Assembly (NCBI GenBank): GCA_022446795.1
Contig: JAKVBX010000002.1
Location: 51,881 to 115,880, forward strand
DNA: 64,000 nucleotides
Source: Phycisphaerales bacterium
GTDB taxonomy: Bacteria > Planctomycetota > Phycisphaerae > Phycisphaerales > SM1A02
Direction of reading: 5' to 3'
Below, piece by piece: positions 34,824-45,473 of this stretch. The notes under the pieces were generated by a model that worked only from the letters and a program-made list of their open reading frames with translations, had not been told where the DNA came from and searched no databases. Both the position numbers and the translations under genes were made by a program. Numbering within the stretch: position 1 is the first letter of the stretch; every line of letters starts with the position of its first letter.

Positions 34824-36335
34824 TCATGGAATCCACCGTCCGACCCGTGGTGTTCCCGTGTCCGGCGCTGCCACGGGCGGTCCAGGCGACTCGGCCGGTT
34901 CATCCGCCGGCCATGGTGTCTCCTCGATCGGTGGCTCGATCTCGAGCATCCCGTCACCGGCGGGGCCCAACATGTCCTCCAGGAGATCCGATGTCGACAT
35001 CAGGTCATCCAGGTCAGCCAGTTCGGATTCAACCGGGTCCGGCTCGATGGCGGCGGCCACCTCGGCCTCGAGTTCAAGCGCGGCCGCCAGCGTCGACGCC
35101 GTCTGCAGCATCGTGATTTCGCGCAGGTAGCCCAGGCGTGGTCGAGGGTCGGCCAGGTCGATGACCGCCTCGTACACCACCGCGTGTTCAATGGGACCGT
35201 CGGGATCGTCCGCCGCAACAGTGCCCGCCGCGATTCTCACTCGCCAGGTCCAGGACCGAACGGTCACCAGGCCCGCCAGTTGTTCGTAGTCGTCCCCCGT
35301 GAGGATGTCACGAGTCAGGGGCCACACGACGGTGGCGCGTTCAGACGCATCAAGCGATTCCCGCTCGGCCACGATGCGATCCGCCAGGGACTGGTCGACA
35401 CCCGGCAGCGATTCCAGGGCCTCCGCCGATGCCGTGTTGAGATCGAGTCGACCGGCCACGTGAACATCCGGAATCGTGGTGAGTGCATCCAGGGGCTCGA
35501 CCCAGTCCTCCGGTGGTACCCGGAAGCCACGAAGCACGCGGACGATCTGGGCATCCTCGTCGAAGGAGGTCTCCTTGAAGATCTGCTCCAGGGCGCGAGC
35601 AGCCCCGTCGCCGAAGCGCTCGGTGACACGTTCCGCCAGTTCATCCGACCACGGAACATTCAGGTCGATCCGTCGCTTCCCGCTCTGCTGCAGGTTGGGC
35701 TCGAACCCATACACCGTCAGGACATCGGACAACCCACGCGGCTGGGGGCCAACGAGTCGAGCTTCGACCCGCTCCGCGAGGTCGCCCTCCTCGCCCAATG
35801 CCTGATCCATCGACCGCTCATCCGCCAGGTCACCCAGCAGGTCCGTCACATCGATGCCCTCGATGGCCAGCAACTCATAGATGCTGTTGAACCGGGCCCC
35901 GGGCCGGGTTGCACGAGCGGCCACGATGGCCTCCGCCTGGCTCAACGTCAGCATCGGCAGCGATGCGAGCATCTCCGCGGTCGCGTGATTGATGTCGACC
36001 CGCCCCGCCTCCGCCACCAGGCGACTGCCGTCGGGGCCATGCGGAAGCAGTCGAACGACTGCTTCGCGATCACCGTCGTCCCACAGGGAATACTGGTCCT
36101 CGACCGTCGGCATTCCACCAGACAGCAGAACGTCACGTTGCTCGACCAGGACGTCGGAGAGCAACCGAAGGCCCGAGAGGCCCAGGGACCGATGCTGCGT
36201 CCGCGACATGGTGACCTCGGCCGACCGGACATCCGACTGCATCAGGAACAGCAGGCTGGTCGCCACCCACAATCCGCTGATTCCGGCGATCAGCACGGCC
36301 ACGATCACGAAGCCCCGGCGTCGTTCGTGCCTCAT
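34824..36335 (-). CDS. gspK: minor pseudopilin GspK
   Basis: 503 residues, longer than the usual ~330. The prepilin signal RRGF / VIVAVLIAGISGLWVA lacks the Glu at position 5, as is normal for GspK, which caps the pseudopilus tip. Repeated helix-hairpin-helix-like segments are visible (GRVDINHATAEMLASLPM, GRLDLNTASAEALESLPG). The last 100 residues are Pro/Glu-rich. The ATG overlaps the gspJ stop as ATGA. Confidence 0.88.
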   Translation of the reverse strand: MRHERRRGFVIVAVLIAGISGLWVATSLLFLMQSDVRSAEVTMSRTQHRSLGLSGLRLLSDVLVEQRDVLLSGGMPTVEDQYSLWDDGDREAVVRLLPHGPDGSRLVAEAGRVDINHATAEMLASLPMLTLSQAEAIVAARATRPGARFNSIYELLAIEGIDVTDLLGDLADERSMDQALGEEGDLAERVEARLVGPQPRGLSDVLTVYGFEPNLQQSGKRRIDLNVPWSDELAERVTERFGDGAARALEQIFKETSFDEDAQIVRVLRGFRVPPEDWVEPLDALTTIPDVHVAGRLDLNTASAEALESLPGVDQSLADRIVAERESLDASERATVVWPLTRDILTGDDYEQLAGLVTVRSWTWRVRIAAGTVAADDPDGPIEHAVVYEAVIDLADPRPRLGYLREITMLQTASTLAAALELEAEVAAAIEPDPVESELADLDDLMSTSDLLEDMLGPAGDGMLEIEPPIEETPWPADEPAESPGPPVAAPDTGTPRVGRWIP

Positions 36336-37036
36336 GGCATGGCCTCCCCTGGGCCGGACGACTCCTCTGCTGATGCATCGGGAACGAGAATCACCCGGCG
36401 GCGGTCCGGAACCCGTTCCACGGGATCGAGTTCACCCGCCAGGTCATCCATCTCCGCCGGTCGATCGAACCGGGACTCGAAGCCATCCTCTTCTTCCTCG
36501 ACCTCGGGACGGCCATACCAGGCAGCAATCTCCACGGCGACGGGCAACCGGCCGCGGGCGAGGCTGTCCCACTGGTCCTGCCACTGGTCGCCGTCGAAAT
36601 AGCGAAAACGAAGATCCTGGAACATCCCGGGCAGGACTGATGGACGGTCGGCCTCGCCCCCGATCCACGGCGACCGGTTCATCTCAAGTTGTCCCGACCC
36701 CGTATCGAATGACAGGACGAGACGATGCAGGTCACCGATCATCGTCGTGGGATCATCCGTCCACGACGGTGACACGCCCCTGGCGAAGAGCGTCACGGAT
36801 GTGGCATCACCAGCAACGCCGGGCTGACCATCGGACGTCCCCGCGACCACGCTGATGAGATCCTGCTCCAACCGGTCGATTGCCAGTGTCAACGATCGTC
36901 GACTGTTCGCCGCCTCCAGGACCTGGTCCCGCGAGGACAACTGTGACCACGCGAAGGTCGTGACGGATCCCATCAGCACGAGACCCAGCGCCAACGCGAT
37001 CAGAACCTCCAGCAAGGTCAGCCCGTGCCGCGTCAT
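36332..37036 (-). CDS. gspJ: minor pseudopilin GspJ-like
   Basis: 234 residues with a class III prepilin signal (RHG / LTLLEVLIALALGLVLMGS), Gly at -1 and Glu at +5. A beta-rich head follows (SVTLFARGVSPSW, LVLSFDTGSGQLEM). Order within the operon and length fit GspJ. The ATG overlaps the gspI stop as ATGA; the gene is read between gspI and gspK. Confidence 0.82.
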   Translation of the reverse strand: MTRHGLTLLEVLIALALGLVLMGSVTTFAWSQLSSRDQVLEAANSRRSLTLAIDRLEQDLISVVAGTSDGQPGVAGDATSVTLFARGVSPSWTDDPTTMIGDLHRLVLSFDTGSGQLEMNRSPWIGGEADRPSVLPGMFQDLRFRYFDGDQWQDQWDSLARGRLPVAVEIAAWYGRPEVEEEEDGFESRFDRPAEMDDLAGELDPVERVPDRRRVILVPDASAEESSGPGEAMP

Positions 37037-37506
37037 GGTTCGAGCCCCTCATCGACCGGCAGCGGGATATCCATGGGGAGGTCACGCATCATCTCGTCCT
37101 CTTCCCATTCCTCTTCACCACCGTCGCGCAAGGCGACCAGCTCCCGGAGAACGAAGCGAGCCGGCAGATCAACGCCGTCCTCCTCGACCGTCAGCGTCAC
37201 GACCGTCAGGCGGGGCCGCAACGATGGACGCGTCCGCACCTCGATCCGCCACTGTCCGATCGTCATCAAGCGATCGTCATCACGGTCTTCACCGAAGACG
37301 CTTCCATCACGCAGGTCAGCGAGCGACAGCACGCCCGCCTGCAACTGGGCCATCGCCGATCGAGCCAGGTCCGCCGCAACCAGTCGACGCTCGGTTCGAT
37401 CCAGGGCATCGACGGCATCGGACGTGGCCCGCACGCAGAAGGCTGCCGCCGCCACGAAGATCGCGATCGAAACCAGCACTTCCAGCAGCAGCGCACCGCG
37501 CCTCAT
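37033..37506 (-). CDS. gspI: minor pseudopilin GspI-like
   Basis: 157 residues. The prepilin leader is very short (MRRG) before ALLLEVLVSIAIFVAAAAF, with Glu at +5. The head domain (WRIEVRTRPSLRPRLTVVTLTVEE) matches the GspI pattern, and GspI initiates the tip complex with J and K. The ATG overlaps the gspH stop (ATGA). Confidence 0.82.
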   Translation of the reverse strand: MRRGALLLEVLVSIAIFVAAAAFCVRATSDAVDALDRTERRLVAADLARSAMAQLQAGVLSLADLRDGSVFGEDRDDDRLMTIGQWRIEVRTRPSLRPRLTVVTLTVEEDGVDLPARFVLRELVALRDGGEEEWEEDEMMRDLPMDIPLPVDEGLEP

Positions 37507-38231
37507 GGCCCTGGCTCCCCCGCCGGCGGCCCGTCACCCGATCGAATGGCCGGGATCCCGAAGCCGGGATCTTCTTCGTCATCCACTGGCTCGTCAGTGT
37601 CATCCAAGCGATAGCGACGGTGGATCGCCGGCAACCCCGTGCGGTGGTCGATCCAGACCGCGGCCAGCCGACCATCTCGATCAACCAACCACCGCGGACC
37701 ACGCTCGATGACCGAGCCATCGGGCAGGAACACCGCGATGCGGAGGGTGTCGGTCTCCGCCACCGGAAGCCACTCCTCGTCGACGTCGTCAGAGAAATCC
37801 TCGGGCCTGGACTCGCGGCAGTCCGTTCCCTCTGGCAGTTCGAGTTCCTCGATCAGGGACCCGGCGTCGTCGGCACTGACATCGAGCGATGGTTCGTCGT
37901 CTTCGAACTCGTCCTGGAATCCACCACCGGAATCGTCCAACGGAATCGACTGCACAACGTCGGGATCGAAGATGCGGGTCCGCAGCCGACCAGTGTCCCA
38001 CGTCACCTCGACGGGCAGCCGACGTTCCATCGCCTCCAGTCGGGCGGACAGCAGGTGACCACTGACGCGGTCCATCGTGTTCTCGAATCGTCGCTCGGCC
38101 AGGGTCGCATCGGTGAATGGCACGACCACGGCTGCCATGAGCAGCAGGATCGAGACGGCAACCAGGATCTCGATGAGCGTGAACGCCCGAGCGGGCAATC
38201 GACCGCGAACGCTAGCGACCGCCGATGTCAC
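37503..38231 (-). CDS. gspH: pseudopilin GspH-like with an acidic insert
   Basis: Proposed start is GTG at 38231, inside the last codons of gspG, giving 242 residues; a nearby TTG is an alternative. The signal is LPARA / FTLIEILVAVSILLLMAAVV with Ala rather than Gly at -1 and Glu at +5. The mature part has a strongly acidic stretch of about 55 residues (including DEFEDDEPSLDVSADD) before a C-terminal strand pair (LRIAVFLPDGSVIERG). This suits GspH, which usually lies between G and I. The longer upstream frame to 38474 has an Arg/Ser/Thr-rich non-native sequence and overlaps gspG, so it is rejected. Confidence 0.8.
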   Translation of the reverse strand: MTSAVASVRGRLPARAFTLIEILVAVSILLLMAAVVVPFTDATLAERRFENTMDRVSGHLLSARLEAMERRLPVEVTWDTGRLRTRIFDPDVVQSIPLDDSGGGFQDEFEDDEPSLDVSADDAGSLIEELELPEGTDCRESRPEDFSDDVDEEWLPVAETDTLRIAVFLPDGSVIERGPRWLVDRDGRLAAVWIDHRTGLPAIHRRYRLDDTDEPVDDEEDPGFGIPAIRSGDGPPAGEPGP

Positions 38232-38736
38232 CGGGAACCGAGAACTCGGAATCGGTCTCGATCTCGCCGTCCGCGTTCTTCTTCCTGTCATGGTTCGTGA
38301 TGTCGTCGTCGGTGTCCTGCTCGCCGTCCGGCCCGAACGAGATGAGGTCATAGGAACCCTCATCTTCCGTGTCGAGCAACTGGCTGGGTCGCTGGTAGAC
38401 GATGTCATTGCCCCACTTGTCGCGGAGCGGGCCTTCCAGGTACGGGCCGGCCCACCGTGCCCCCTTGGACTCATCCTCGATCACGGACTTGTCCCAGAGC
38501 GCGGCCAGGCCCTCATCCTCGGAGGGGTAGTCCCCGATGTTGGCCTTGTAGATCTTCATGGCGCCGACGATGCGATCGATGTCGGCCTGCTGCAGGTCCT
38601 CGGAAGCCTGGTCACCCACCCCGATGAAATTCACGGCGATCAGGGCGCCAAGCGCCAACAGGATCGTGATCACGATCAACAGTTCGATCAACGTCAACGC
38701 TCGCCGCAATCCTCGTCGTCGCGTGGTCTTCAACAC
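38212..38736 (-). CDS. gspG: major pseudopilin GspG
   Basis: 174 residues from a GTG start, with AAGGAG six bases before it. The prepilin signal is LRRA / LTLIELLIVITILLALGALI, with Ala at -1. The head shows GspG-type segments: MKIYKANIGDYPSEDEGLAALW, PYLEGPLRDKWGNDIVY and the calcium-loop region FGPDGEQDTDDDI. It forms the shaft of the pseudopilus. A 113-base gap separates it from gspF, the largest inside this operon. Confidence 0.95.
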   Translation of the reverse strand: MLKTTRRRGLRRALTLIELLIVITILLALGALIAVNFIGVGDQASEDLQQADIDRIVGAMKIYKANIGDYPSEDEGLAALWDKSVIEDESKGARWAGPYLEGPLRDKWGNDIVYQRPSQLLDTEDEGSYDLISFGPDGEQDTDDDITNHDRKKNADGEIETDSEFSVPGDIGGR

Positions 38737-38849
38737 CGGACACTCCTTCGTTCAAGAACCTGCCGCCAGTGCGATCCATCGCCCGGCGATCTCTCTCCTT
38801 CGACCTCGACATGGTACCCCGACCCTGCCGGAACGGGCACCTGAAGTGG

Positions 38850-40043
38850 TCATCCTCCCTGCACGGAGGCTGTCAGACGCATCATCGGCACAACCAGGGC
38901 CACGAAGATGAAAACCACCATCCCGGCCATCGCCAGCAGGAGCAGCGGTTCCAGGACTCGAAGCAGCATGGCCAGCGCCCGCTCCACCCGCCGCTCGGCG
39001 GTATCGGCCACGGTCACGAGGACCTCGGGAAGGTTGTTGGCGGCCTCGCCGACCGAGATCATCTCGATGACATCCTCTCCGAACAGACCACTGGAACCCA
39101 GCGGTGTCGCCAGGGGTTCACCGGCCTTGACCGCCGTCGTGGCCTCACCGATCGCCGCCTCCAGCAACGGATTGCCCGCGGCGTCCCGGCTGATGTCCAT
39201 GGCCTGGAGCATCGGCACGCCGTTGTCCAACAGCGTGCCGAGAATTCGGGAGAACCGGGCCACGGCCAGGTCGCGTCTCAGGCTGCCGTACAACGGGGTC
39301 TTCAGTTCCAGGTTTGCCCAGTGGCGTGCAAAGCTCGGTCGCTGCCTGGCCCACAAGACGCCGACGATGATCCCCGCCAGGATGAAGATCCCCGGCAGCC
39401 ACCAGGCCGCGGCCAGGTCCGAGACACCCAGCAACACGCGGGTGGCCAGGGGCAGTTCGATCTTGGCATAGAAGTCGCGGAACTTCGGGACCAGCCCGAT
39501 GAGGGCATAGCCCACGACACCCAGGCCGACGACCATGAGGAGGGCCGGGTAGATCAGGCTGCCGAGCACCTTGCTTCGCATCTCGGCCTGGTGCTCCATG
39601 AACCGACCGATCCGATCGAGCACCGAGGTCAGGAATCCACCCCGCTCACCGGCGTTGATCATCGCGACCTGGACCGAGGAGAAGACGGCCGGGTGCTTGG
39701 CCACCGCGTCCCCCAACCTGGTTCCGTCGGCGATCTCCTCGCTGATGGTCCGCAGGACTTCACTGAGCCTGGGATTCGTGCGAGTCCGACCCAGCAGGTT
39801 CAGTCCACGCAGCAGTGGCACACCCGCGCGAAGCAGATCCGAGAGTTGCCGGAACATGGTCGCCATCCGAGACGCGGCGATCCGCCGACCCACGACGCGA
39901 CGAACCCGGACTTCCTGCAGCCGAACGGGAACGAGTTGGCGCGCTTCCAGTTCCGCAAGCACCGCTTCACGGCTGGCGGCCTGGACCTGGCCGGCCACCC
40001 GCTGGCCTTCCACGGATCTCGCGATGTAGGACCAGTTACCCAT
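38850..40043 (-). CDS. gspF: type II secretion inner-membrane protein GspF
   Basis: 397 residues with the two tandem T2SSF domains of GspF/PilC: first FRQLSDLLRAGVPLLRGLNLLG through NAGERGGFLTSVLDRI, second FSRILGTLLDNGVPMLQAMDI through ISVGEAANNLPEVLVTVAD. Three membrane helices are visible (LIYPALLMVVGLGVVGYALIGL; the region near 225-245; LLLLAMAGMVVFIFVALVV). It is the platform that links the ATPase and pseudopilin. The usual gspE gene upstream is absent; acs ends 20 bases before it instead. Confidence 0.96.
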   Translation of the reverse strand: MGNWSYIARSVEGQRVAGQVQAASREAVLAELEARQLVPVRLQEVRVRRVVGRRIAASRMATMFRQLSDLLRAGVPLLRGLNLLGRTRTNPRLSEVLRTISEEIADGTRLGDAVAKHPAVFSSVQVAMINAGERGGFLTSVLDRIGRFMEHQAEMRSKVLGSLIYPALLMVVGLGVVGYALIGLVPKFRDFYAKIELPLATRVLLGVSDLAAAWWLPGIFILAGIIVGVLWARQRPSFARHWANLELKTPLYGSLRRDLAVARFSRILGTLLDNGVPMLQAMDISRDAAGNPLLEAAIGEATTAVKAGEPLATPLGSSGLFGEDVIEMISVGEAANNLPEVLVTVADTAERRVERALAMLLRVLEPLLLLAMAGMVVFIFVALVVPMMRLTASVQGG

Positions 40044-40063
40044 TGCCTACAGCGTATCGGCAG

Positions 40064-42046
40064 TCAGTCCTCGTCCCCACGCAGTTTCGCCAGCACGCTG
40101 AAATCCTCAAGCGTGGTCATGTCCCCGGTGGACTCCTTGCCCACGGCCACGTCCCTCAGCAATCGCCTCATGATCTTGCCCGAGCGGGTCTTGGGCAGGG
40201 ATTCCGTGAACCGGATCATGTCCGGCTTGGCGATGGGCCCGATCTCGTTGGCGACGTGATCCCGCAGGCGCTTCCGCAGGTCCTCATCCGGCTGGTAGGC
40301 CGGACTGAGCGTGCAGAAGGCGGCGATCCCGGTGCCCTTGATCTCGTGCGGCATGCCAACCACGGCGGCCTCGACGACGGCATCATGACTCACGAGCGCT
40401 GACTCGACTTCCATCGTGCCCAGGCGATGCCCCGACACATTGATCACGTCGTCCATGCGACCCATGATCCAGAAGTACCCCCGGTCATCGCGACGGGCGC
40501 TGTCACCGGCGAAGTACATGCCGTCCACCGCAGAGAAATACGTGTCGATGAACCGCTGTCGATCTCCGAACACACCGCGCAACATGCTCGGCCAGGGCTT
40601 GCGAACCACCAGCAGGCCTCCCTCGTTGGGAGGGAGTTCCTTACCGCTGGAATCCACGACCGCCGCGTCGATCCCGAGGAAGGGAAGCGTGCAGGACCCG
40701 GGAACCGTCGGGGTCGCCGCCGGAAGCGGTGTGATCATGTGACCACCCGTCTCCGTCTGCCACCACGTATCGATGATGGGACAGCGTTCCTGTCCGATGG
40801 TCCGGTGGTACCACATCCAGGCCTCGGGGTTGATGGGTTCGCCCACCGTTCCCAACACACGCAGGCTCGACAGATCGTGCTTGCGGGGATGTTCATCGCC
40901 CCATTTCATGAACGCACGGATCGCCGTCGGCGCCGTGTAGAAATGCGTGACCTTGTGCCGCTCGACGATATCCCAGAACCGATCCGGTTCCGGATGATTC
41001 GGCGCGCCCTCGTACATGACGGTGGGCACGTGATTCTGCAGGATGCCGTAGATGATGTACGAGTGACCCGTGATCCAACCCACGTCCGCGGTGCACCAGA
41101 ACACGTGGCCATGGCCCGGCCGGAGATTGAACGAGTACCGACTGGTCAGGTAGGTGTGAACCAGGTAGCCACCGGTCGTATGCATGATGCCCTTGGGCTT
41201 GCCGGTGGAACCGGAGGTATAGAGCAGGAAGAGCATGTCCTCGCTGTCCATGATCTCGCAGGCGCACTCGTCCGACTGATCGGCCACCAGGTCAGACCAG
41301 AAGTGGTCTCGCCCCACGCGCATGTCGATCTCGTTGTCGCATCGTTGGACCACCACGACCTTCTCGATGTGATCCGTCATGGTCATGGCGGAATCCACGT
41401 GCGCCTTGAGCGGGACAACTGAGCCACGCCGCCAGGCACCGTCACACGTGATGACGAACCGGCTCTTGGCATCCTCGACCCGATCCGCGATGGCGGTGGC
41501 CGAGAACCCGCCGAAGATCACCGAGTGCGGCGCCCCGATGCGGGCACAGGCCAGCACGGCGATCGTGAGTTCCGGAACCATCCCCATGTAGATCGTGACG
41601 ATGTCACCTCGTCCAACGCCGATGGACTTGAGTCCATTGGCGAATCGACAGACCTCGGCGTGAAGTTCCCGGTACGTGAAGGTCCTGATCTCCGGACCGT
41701 CGTCACCAACCGGCTCCGCTTCCCAGGTCAGCGCCACCTCGTCGCCATGACCCAATCGGATCAGGCGATCCAGGCAGTTGTGGCAGGCGTTGGTCTTGCC
41801 ATTGACGAACCACTTGGCATCCGGCGCCTGCCAGTCAAGGACCTGGGTCCAGGGCTCGAACCAGTCCAGTTCGTTGGCGATGGTCGACCAGAAGTTCTCG
41901 GGGTCGGCGATCGACGCCGCATGCAGTTCCTGGTACTCCTCCATGGACTCGATCCAGGCGCCACCACAGCGCTCGGCGAAGTCGTCCGGCGGATAGAAGA
42001 CGCGGTCCTCGCTCAGAACGGACTTGATACTGGCATCGTCACTCAT
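40064..42046 (-). CDS. acs: acetyl-CoA synthetase
   Basis: AMP-forming acetyl-CoA synthetase activates acetate in two steps. Motifs: the nucleotide-binding loop [68 protein letters not shown], and the C-terminal Lys region [15 protein letters not shown], whose Lys is the usual acetylation site. The ATG at 42046 is chosen because GGAGG sits nine bases before it and 660 residues is normal for Acs; the open frame extends to 42172 with no family similarity. Confidence 0.97.
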   Translation of the reverse strand: MSDDASIKSVLSEDRVFYPPDDFAERCGGAWIESMEEYQELHAASIADPENFWSTIANELDWFEPWTQVLDWQAPDAKWFVNGKTNACHNCLDRLIRLGHGDEVALTWEAEPVGDDGPEIRTFTYRELHAEVCRFANGLKSIGVGRGDIVTIYMGMVPELTIAVLACARIGAPHSVIFGGFSATAIADRVEDAKSRFVITCDGAWRRGSVVPLKAHVDSAMTMTDHIEKVVVVQRCDNEIDMRVGRDHFWSDLVADQSDECACEIMDSEDMLFLLYTSGSTGKPKGIMHTTGGYLVHTYLTSRYSFNLRPGHGHVFWCTADVGWITGHSYIIYGILQNHVPTVMYEGAPNHPEPDRFWDIVERHKVTHFYTAPTAIRAFMKWGDEHPRKHDLSSLRVLGTVGEPINPEAWMWYHRTIGQERCPIIDTWWQTETGGHMITPLPAATPTVPGSCTLPFLGIDAAVVDSSGKELPPNEGGLLVVRKPWPSMLRGVFGDRQRFIDTYFSAVDGMYFAGDSARRDDRGYFWIMGRMDDVINVSGHRLGTMEVESALVSHDAVVEAAVVGMPHEIKGTGIAAFCTLSPAYQPDEDLRKRLRDHVANEIGPIAKPDMIRFTESLPKTRSGKIMRRLLRDVAVGKESTGDMTTLEDFSVLAKLRGDED

Positions 42047-42101
42047 GATGATCGACCTCCGATGTGGGTCGGTCACCTTATCGCGCCAGGGCGATCGCGT
42101 C

Positions 42102-44417
42102 TCATCGGCGACGGCGTCGGCGGCCTCGATCCCGGCGTCCCGAGGATCCTCGACGTGGCCGGGCCACCTCACGGGCGGTTCGATGCGGGTGCTTCTTCAG
42201 GTGGAGTTCCATGTCACGGGCGGCCGGATCGACCCTGACGAGCTGAACCGTGACCGGGTCACCGATGCAGAGCACCGCCCCACTGCGTGATGCCACCAGT
42301 TGACCAGTGCCGTCGATCTCGACCCATCGATCGGGTCGGGTACCGGGCGTCCCCATGCCGTCCCACGGAATCATGCCGTCGACCAGGTAGCGGTCAAGCA
42401 TGACCCAGACGCCGGATGACGCAAAGCCAGTGACCACGCCGGTGACCTCGTCGCCCAGGATCTCGGCCTCGAGATGTTGAAGCACGAGGAACTGCCGCAA
42501 CTCGCGCTCGGCCTGTTCCGCATTCTGTTCCGTATCGGTGCAGTGCCGACCCATCACGACCAGTTCCCCGACGTCCGGAACCCGATCATCATCCCGCAGT
42601 CGATCTCCCATGGCCGAACGCCGTCGACCACTCACACGTGCGGTTCCATTTTCGGTGGCGTCGAGATAGGCCTGCAGGGCGCGATGGACGGTCAGGTCCG
42701 GGTATCGACGAATGGGGCTGGTGAAGTGCGCATAGGCCGTAGAGGCCAGTGCGAAGTGACCGATGGGCGCCGGGCTGTACTCGGCGCGAGTCAACGTCTT
42801 GAGAACTGCGAAGTGAACCGCTCGCGCCGCTGGCGTCCCCGCCGTCTTGTCCAGCAGCCGCTGGAGATCCGTCCGGGTCACCGAGTCGGGAAGTCGCAGG
42901 CCCAGCGTGATCGCCAGGATCCGCAGGTGTTCGACATCTTCCAGTTCCGGTTCCGGATGCACGCGACGGAGGACCGGAATCTCAAGACCCTCGAACAACC
43001 GCGCGACGGCCTCGTTGGCTTCCACCATGAACATCTCGATGATGGTGTGCGTGTAGGCATCGTCTTCCGGCTGGACATCGACCACCGCACCCTCGTCATT
43101 GAAGACCAGTTCCGCATCGGGAAGGTCCAGCACGATCATGCCATCCCGGAAACGGCGCTTTCGCAGGGTTCTGGCGAGGCGATCGGCAAGGCGAAGTGCC
43201 TCGGCTACCTCCGGTTGGCAGGCCGTATCGGACCGCATGTGCTTCCGCGCCTCGGCCATGTCACCATCGATGATGGCCTGGGCCTCGAGATAGGTGAGTC
43301 GCTTGCGGGACCGGATGACCGTGGAAGCGAATCGCTGACCGATGACACGCCCCCGGTCATCAAAGCTGATGAAGGCACTCTTGCAGAACCGGTTCGTGCC
43401 TTCCTGGAGTGAGCACACGCCGTTGGAGAGGACCTCGGGAAGCATGGGGACCACCCGCCGAGGCAGGTAGGCGCTGTTGCCGCGACGACGAGCCTCCTCA
43501 TCCATCGCCCCGTCGAGTTCAACGAAGCTCGAGACGTCCGCGATGTGAACACCGAGGACCCATTCCCCGGACTGTTCATCATGCGTAATCGAGATGGCGT
43601 CATCAAAGTCGCGGGCATCCGGTGGGTCAATCGTGAAGATGACGGACTCGGTCAGGTCCTCGCGGTCGCCCGGGATGTTCTCTCGCCAGTCTTCGAAACC
43701 GCGAGCCGCCTCCCTCGCCGCATCGCTGACCGCATCCGGGAACGACATGGCCAGTCCGTACGACGCCATGACCGCGGCTGTTTCCACATCCGGCTGGCCT
43801 GCTGTTCCGAGAACCTCGGTGACGACGCCCTCTCCGAGCATGTCACCATCGGGATCGACAACGAGTTCAAAGACCACCTTGTCGCCCGGCTGAAGATCAC
43901 GTGCATGGGGATCACGAATGATGATCGCGTCCTGCAGCTTGCGACCGTCGGGATCAATCAGCCACGTCTTGCCACGACGTCGGACGGTCCCGGCGAACGT
44001 CGTCTGCCGACGATGCAGAACCTCCTCGACGGCCCCCGTCGGGCCACGCCCCTTGTATCCGCGTCGCCGGGACAACCGGACGCGAACGCGATCACCCGAG
44101 ATGGCCCCGGCCATCGCCCCACGCGGAATATGGATGTCGCCACCCTGGTGCGGCGTGTCGGGAATGACAAAGCCGAATCCCCGGCGTGTCACCCGCAGCA
44201 TGCCCTCGCACTCGTCTTCCAGTTCCGGCAGCCGGACCCGCCCGTCCGACCCACGGACGATCCGCTCCTCCTGCTCGAGCATGTCCAGCGCCTGCTCCAG
44301 GATCTCCTTGTCATCGCGACCGACGCCGAGCAGGTCGGCGATCTCCCGGACCCCGAGGTCCTTTCGATTGGACCGACTGAGGAGGTCCGGAATCCGATTT
44401 GTATAGCGAAGCGGCAT
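42102..44417 (-). CDS. rnr: ribonuclease R
   Basis: 771 residues of an RNB-family 3'-5' exoribonuclease. Order: a winged-helix start ([18 protein letters not shown]), two cold-shock-like OB domains, the RNB catalytic core with [15 protein letters not shown] (the metal-binding Asp cluster) and [17 protein letters not shown], then an S1 domain ([15 protein letters not shown]). The tail is short and Arg-rich ([12 protein letters not shown]), which may hold RNA. It is cotranscribed in the run fmdB-rnr-acs by orientation and short gaps. Confidence 0.96.
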   Translation of the reverse strand: MPLRYTNRIPDLLSRSNRKDLGVREIADLLGVGRDDKEILEQALDMLEQEERIVRGSDGRVRLPELEDECEGMLRVTRRGFGFVIPDTPHQGGDIHIPRGAMAGAISGDRVRVRLSRRRGYKGRGPTGAVEEVLHRRQTTFAGTVRRRGKTWLIDPDGRKLQDAIIIRDPHARDLQPGDKVVFELVVDPDGDMLGEGVVTEVLGTAGQPDVETAAVMASYGLAMSFPDAVSDAAREAARGFEDWRENIPGDREDLTESVIFTIDPPDARDFDDAISITHDEQSGEWVLGVHIADVSSFVELDGAMDEEARRRGNSAYLPRRVVPMLPEVLSNGVCSLQEGTNRFCKSAFISFDDRGRVIGQRFASTVIRSRKRLTYLEAQAIIDGDMAEARKHMRSDTACQPEVAEALRLADRLARTLRKRRFRDGMIVLDLPDAELVFNDEGAVVDVQPEDDAYTHTIIEMFMVEANEAVARLFEGLEIPVLRRVHPEPELEDVEHLRILAITLGLRLPDSVTRTDLQRLLDKTAGTPAARAVHFAVLKTLTRAEYSPAPIGHFALASTAYAHFTSPIRRYPDLTVHRALQAYLDATENGTARVSGRRRSAMGDRLRDDDRVPDVGELVVMGRHCTDTEQNAEQAERELRQFLVLQHLEAEILGDEVTGVVTGFASSGVWVMLDRYLVDGMIPWDGMGTPGTRPDRWVEIDGTGQLVASRSGAVLCIGDPVTVQLVRVDPAARDMELHLKKHPHRTAREVARPRRGSSGRRDRGRRRRRR

Positions 44418-44460
44418 GTTCTACACCGGGAGCTTATCGCGGGCGAAGACCGCGTGTGGC

Positions 44461-44805
44461 TCAGTCGTCGGTGGATGTCTTCTTCGGCTTGGATTTCCCT
44501 GACGCCGTATCACTGCCGGAGCTGCTGTCCGACTTGGACTTGGTATCCGAAGAGGACTTGGTATCCGAGGAGGACTTGGAACTGCTGGTCGAGTCCGCAG
44601 CCTTGTCCTTCTTGTAGGACTCGCTCCGGTAGTCCGTCTCGTAGAAGCCGCTTCCCTTGAACAGCACACCAGATCCCGTTCCGATCAGGCGTTTCAGGGT
44701 CATGCGACCACACTCCGGACACTTGCGCTTCACCGACGCGCTCATCGACTGGAAGAGCTCGAAGGCATGGCCACAGGAGTCGCACTCGTAGTCATAGGTC
44801 GGCAT
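44461..44805 (-). CDS. FmdB-type zinc-ribbon protein
   Basis: 114 residues. The N-terminal 65 are the FmdB ribbon: MPTYDYECDSCGHAFE and a second Cys pair KCPECG, then a TLKRLIGTGSGVLFKGSGFYETDY segment (here split) that is diagnostic of the family. The rest is a low-complexity Ser/Asp/Lys tail, partly a repeated SSDTKSSSD unit. The function of the family is not settled. Read between grpE and rnr, 19 bases after grpE. Confidence 0.93.
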   Translation of the reverse strand: MPTYDYECDSCGHAFELFQSMSASVKRKCPECGRMTLKRLIGTGSGVLFKGSGFYETDYRSESYKKDKAADSTSSSKSSSDTKSSSDTKSKSDSSSGSDTASGKSKPKKTSTDD

Positions 44806-44824
44806 CAGTGAATCCCCCGCCCGA

Positions 44825-45442
44825 TCACGGTGCCACCGCGACCTTGGCCGGCCGCAGGACCTGGTCCCCCATCGCGTACCCGGGCTGCATCACCATCACG
44901 ATGTGATCCGACTCGATGCCCTCGGCTTCCTGCCGAAGCATGGCTTCGTGCCGAACGGGGTCGAAGGGCGACCCGACCTCGGGATAGATGCGATCAACAC
45001 CCTGGTCCGCAAGCGTCTTGGCCATCTCGTCCCGGGCAATCCGGACACCCTCGGCCAACTGGTCGATCGAGATCGTCTCCAGTTCCTGCGACAGCGCCAT
45101 GTCGAGCTGGTCCAGCACGGGCAGCACGCCACGATACGCACCGGCTCGCGACGCTCGTTCGATCCGCCGCTCGTTCTCAACGGCACGCCGCTGGTTGTTC
45201 CGGACCTCGGCCAGGGCGCGAAGTCGATCTTCGCGGGCCTGATCCCGCTCCACGAGGACCTGTCGCAACGCGTCGCCGACCCGGCCGTCCGCGTCCTCCG
45301 CCAGTTCGATCAAAACGTCATCGGCCAACGGCGCATCCGCCTCCTCGGCCACCTCGACGGACTCGTCAACAGGTTCCGGCGTGACGGCATCGGAGCGGTC
45401 ATCTTCATGTGCTGGCTTGGTCATTTCGTCGTTCATGCTCAT
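44825..45442 (-). CDS. grpE: nucleotide exchange factor GrpE
   Basis: GrpE releases ADP from DnaK. Signature stretches are RALAEVRNNQRRAVENERR, VLPVLDQLDMALS, DQGVDRIYPEVGSPFDPVRHEAM and VMQPGYAMGDQVLRPAKVAVAP. The acidic N-terminus is usual. A GTG at 45451 is possible, but the ATG at 45442 is preferred because GAGG lies eight bases upstream. dnaK is not in the window; dnaJ lies 31 bases upstream of grpE. Confidence 0.95.
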   Translation of the reverse strand: MSMNDEMTKPAHEDDRSDAVTPEPVDESVEVAEEADAPLADDVLIELAEDADGRVGDALRQVLVERDQAREDRLRALAEVRNNQRRAVENERRIERASRAGAYRGVLPVLDQLDMALSQELETISIDQLAEGVRIARDEMAKTLADQGVDRIYPEVGSPFDPVRHEAMLRQEAEGIESDHIVMVMQPGYAMGDQVLRPAKVAVAP

Positions 45443-45473
45443 CCGATTCACCTCGGTCGTCGAACAATCGGGA

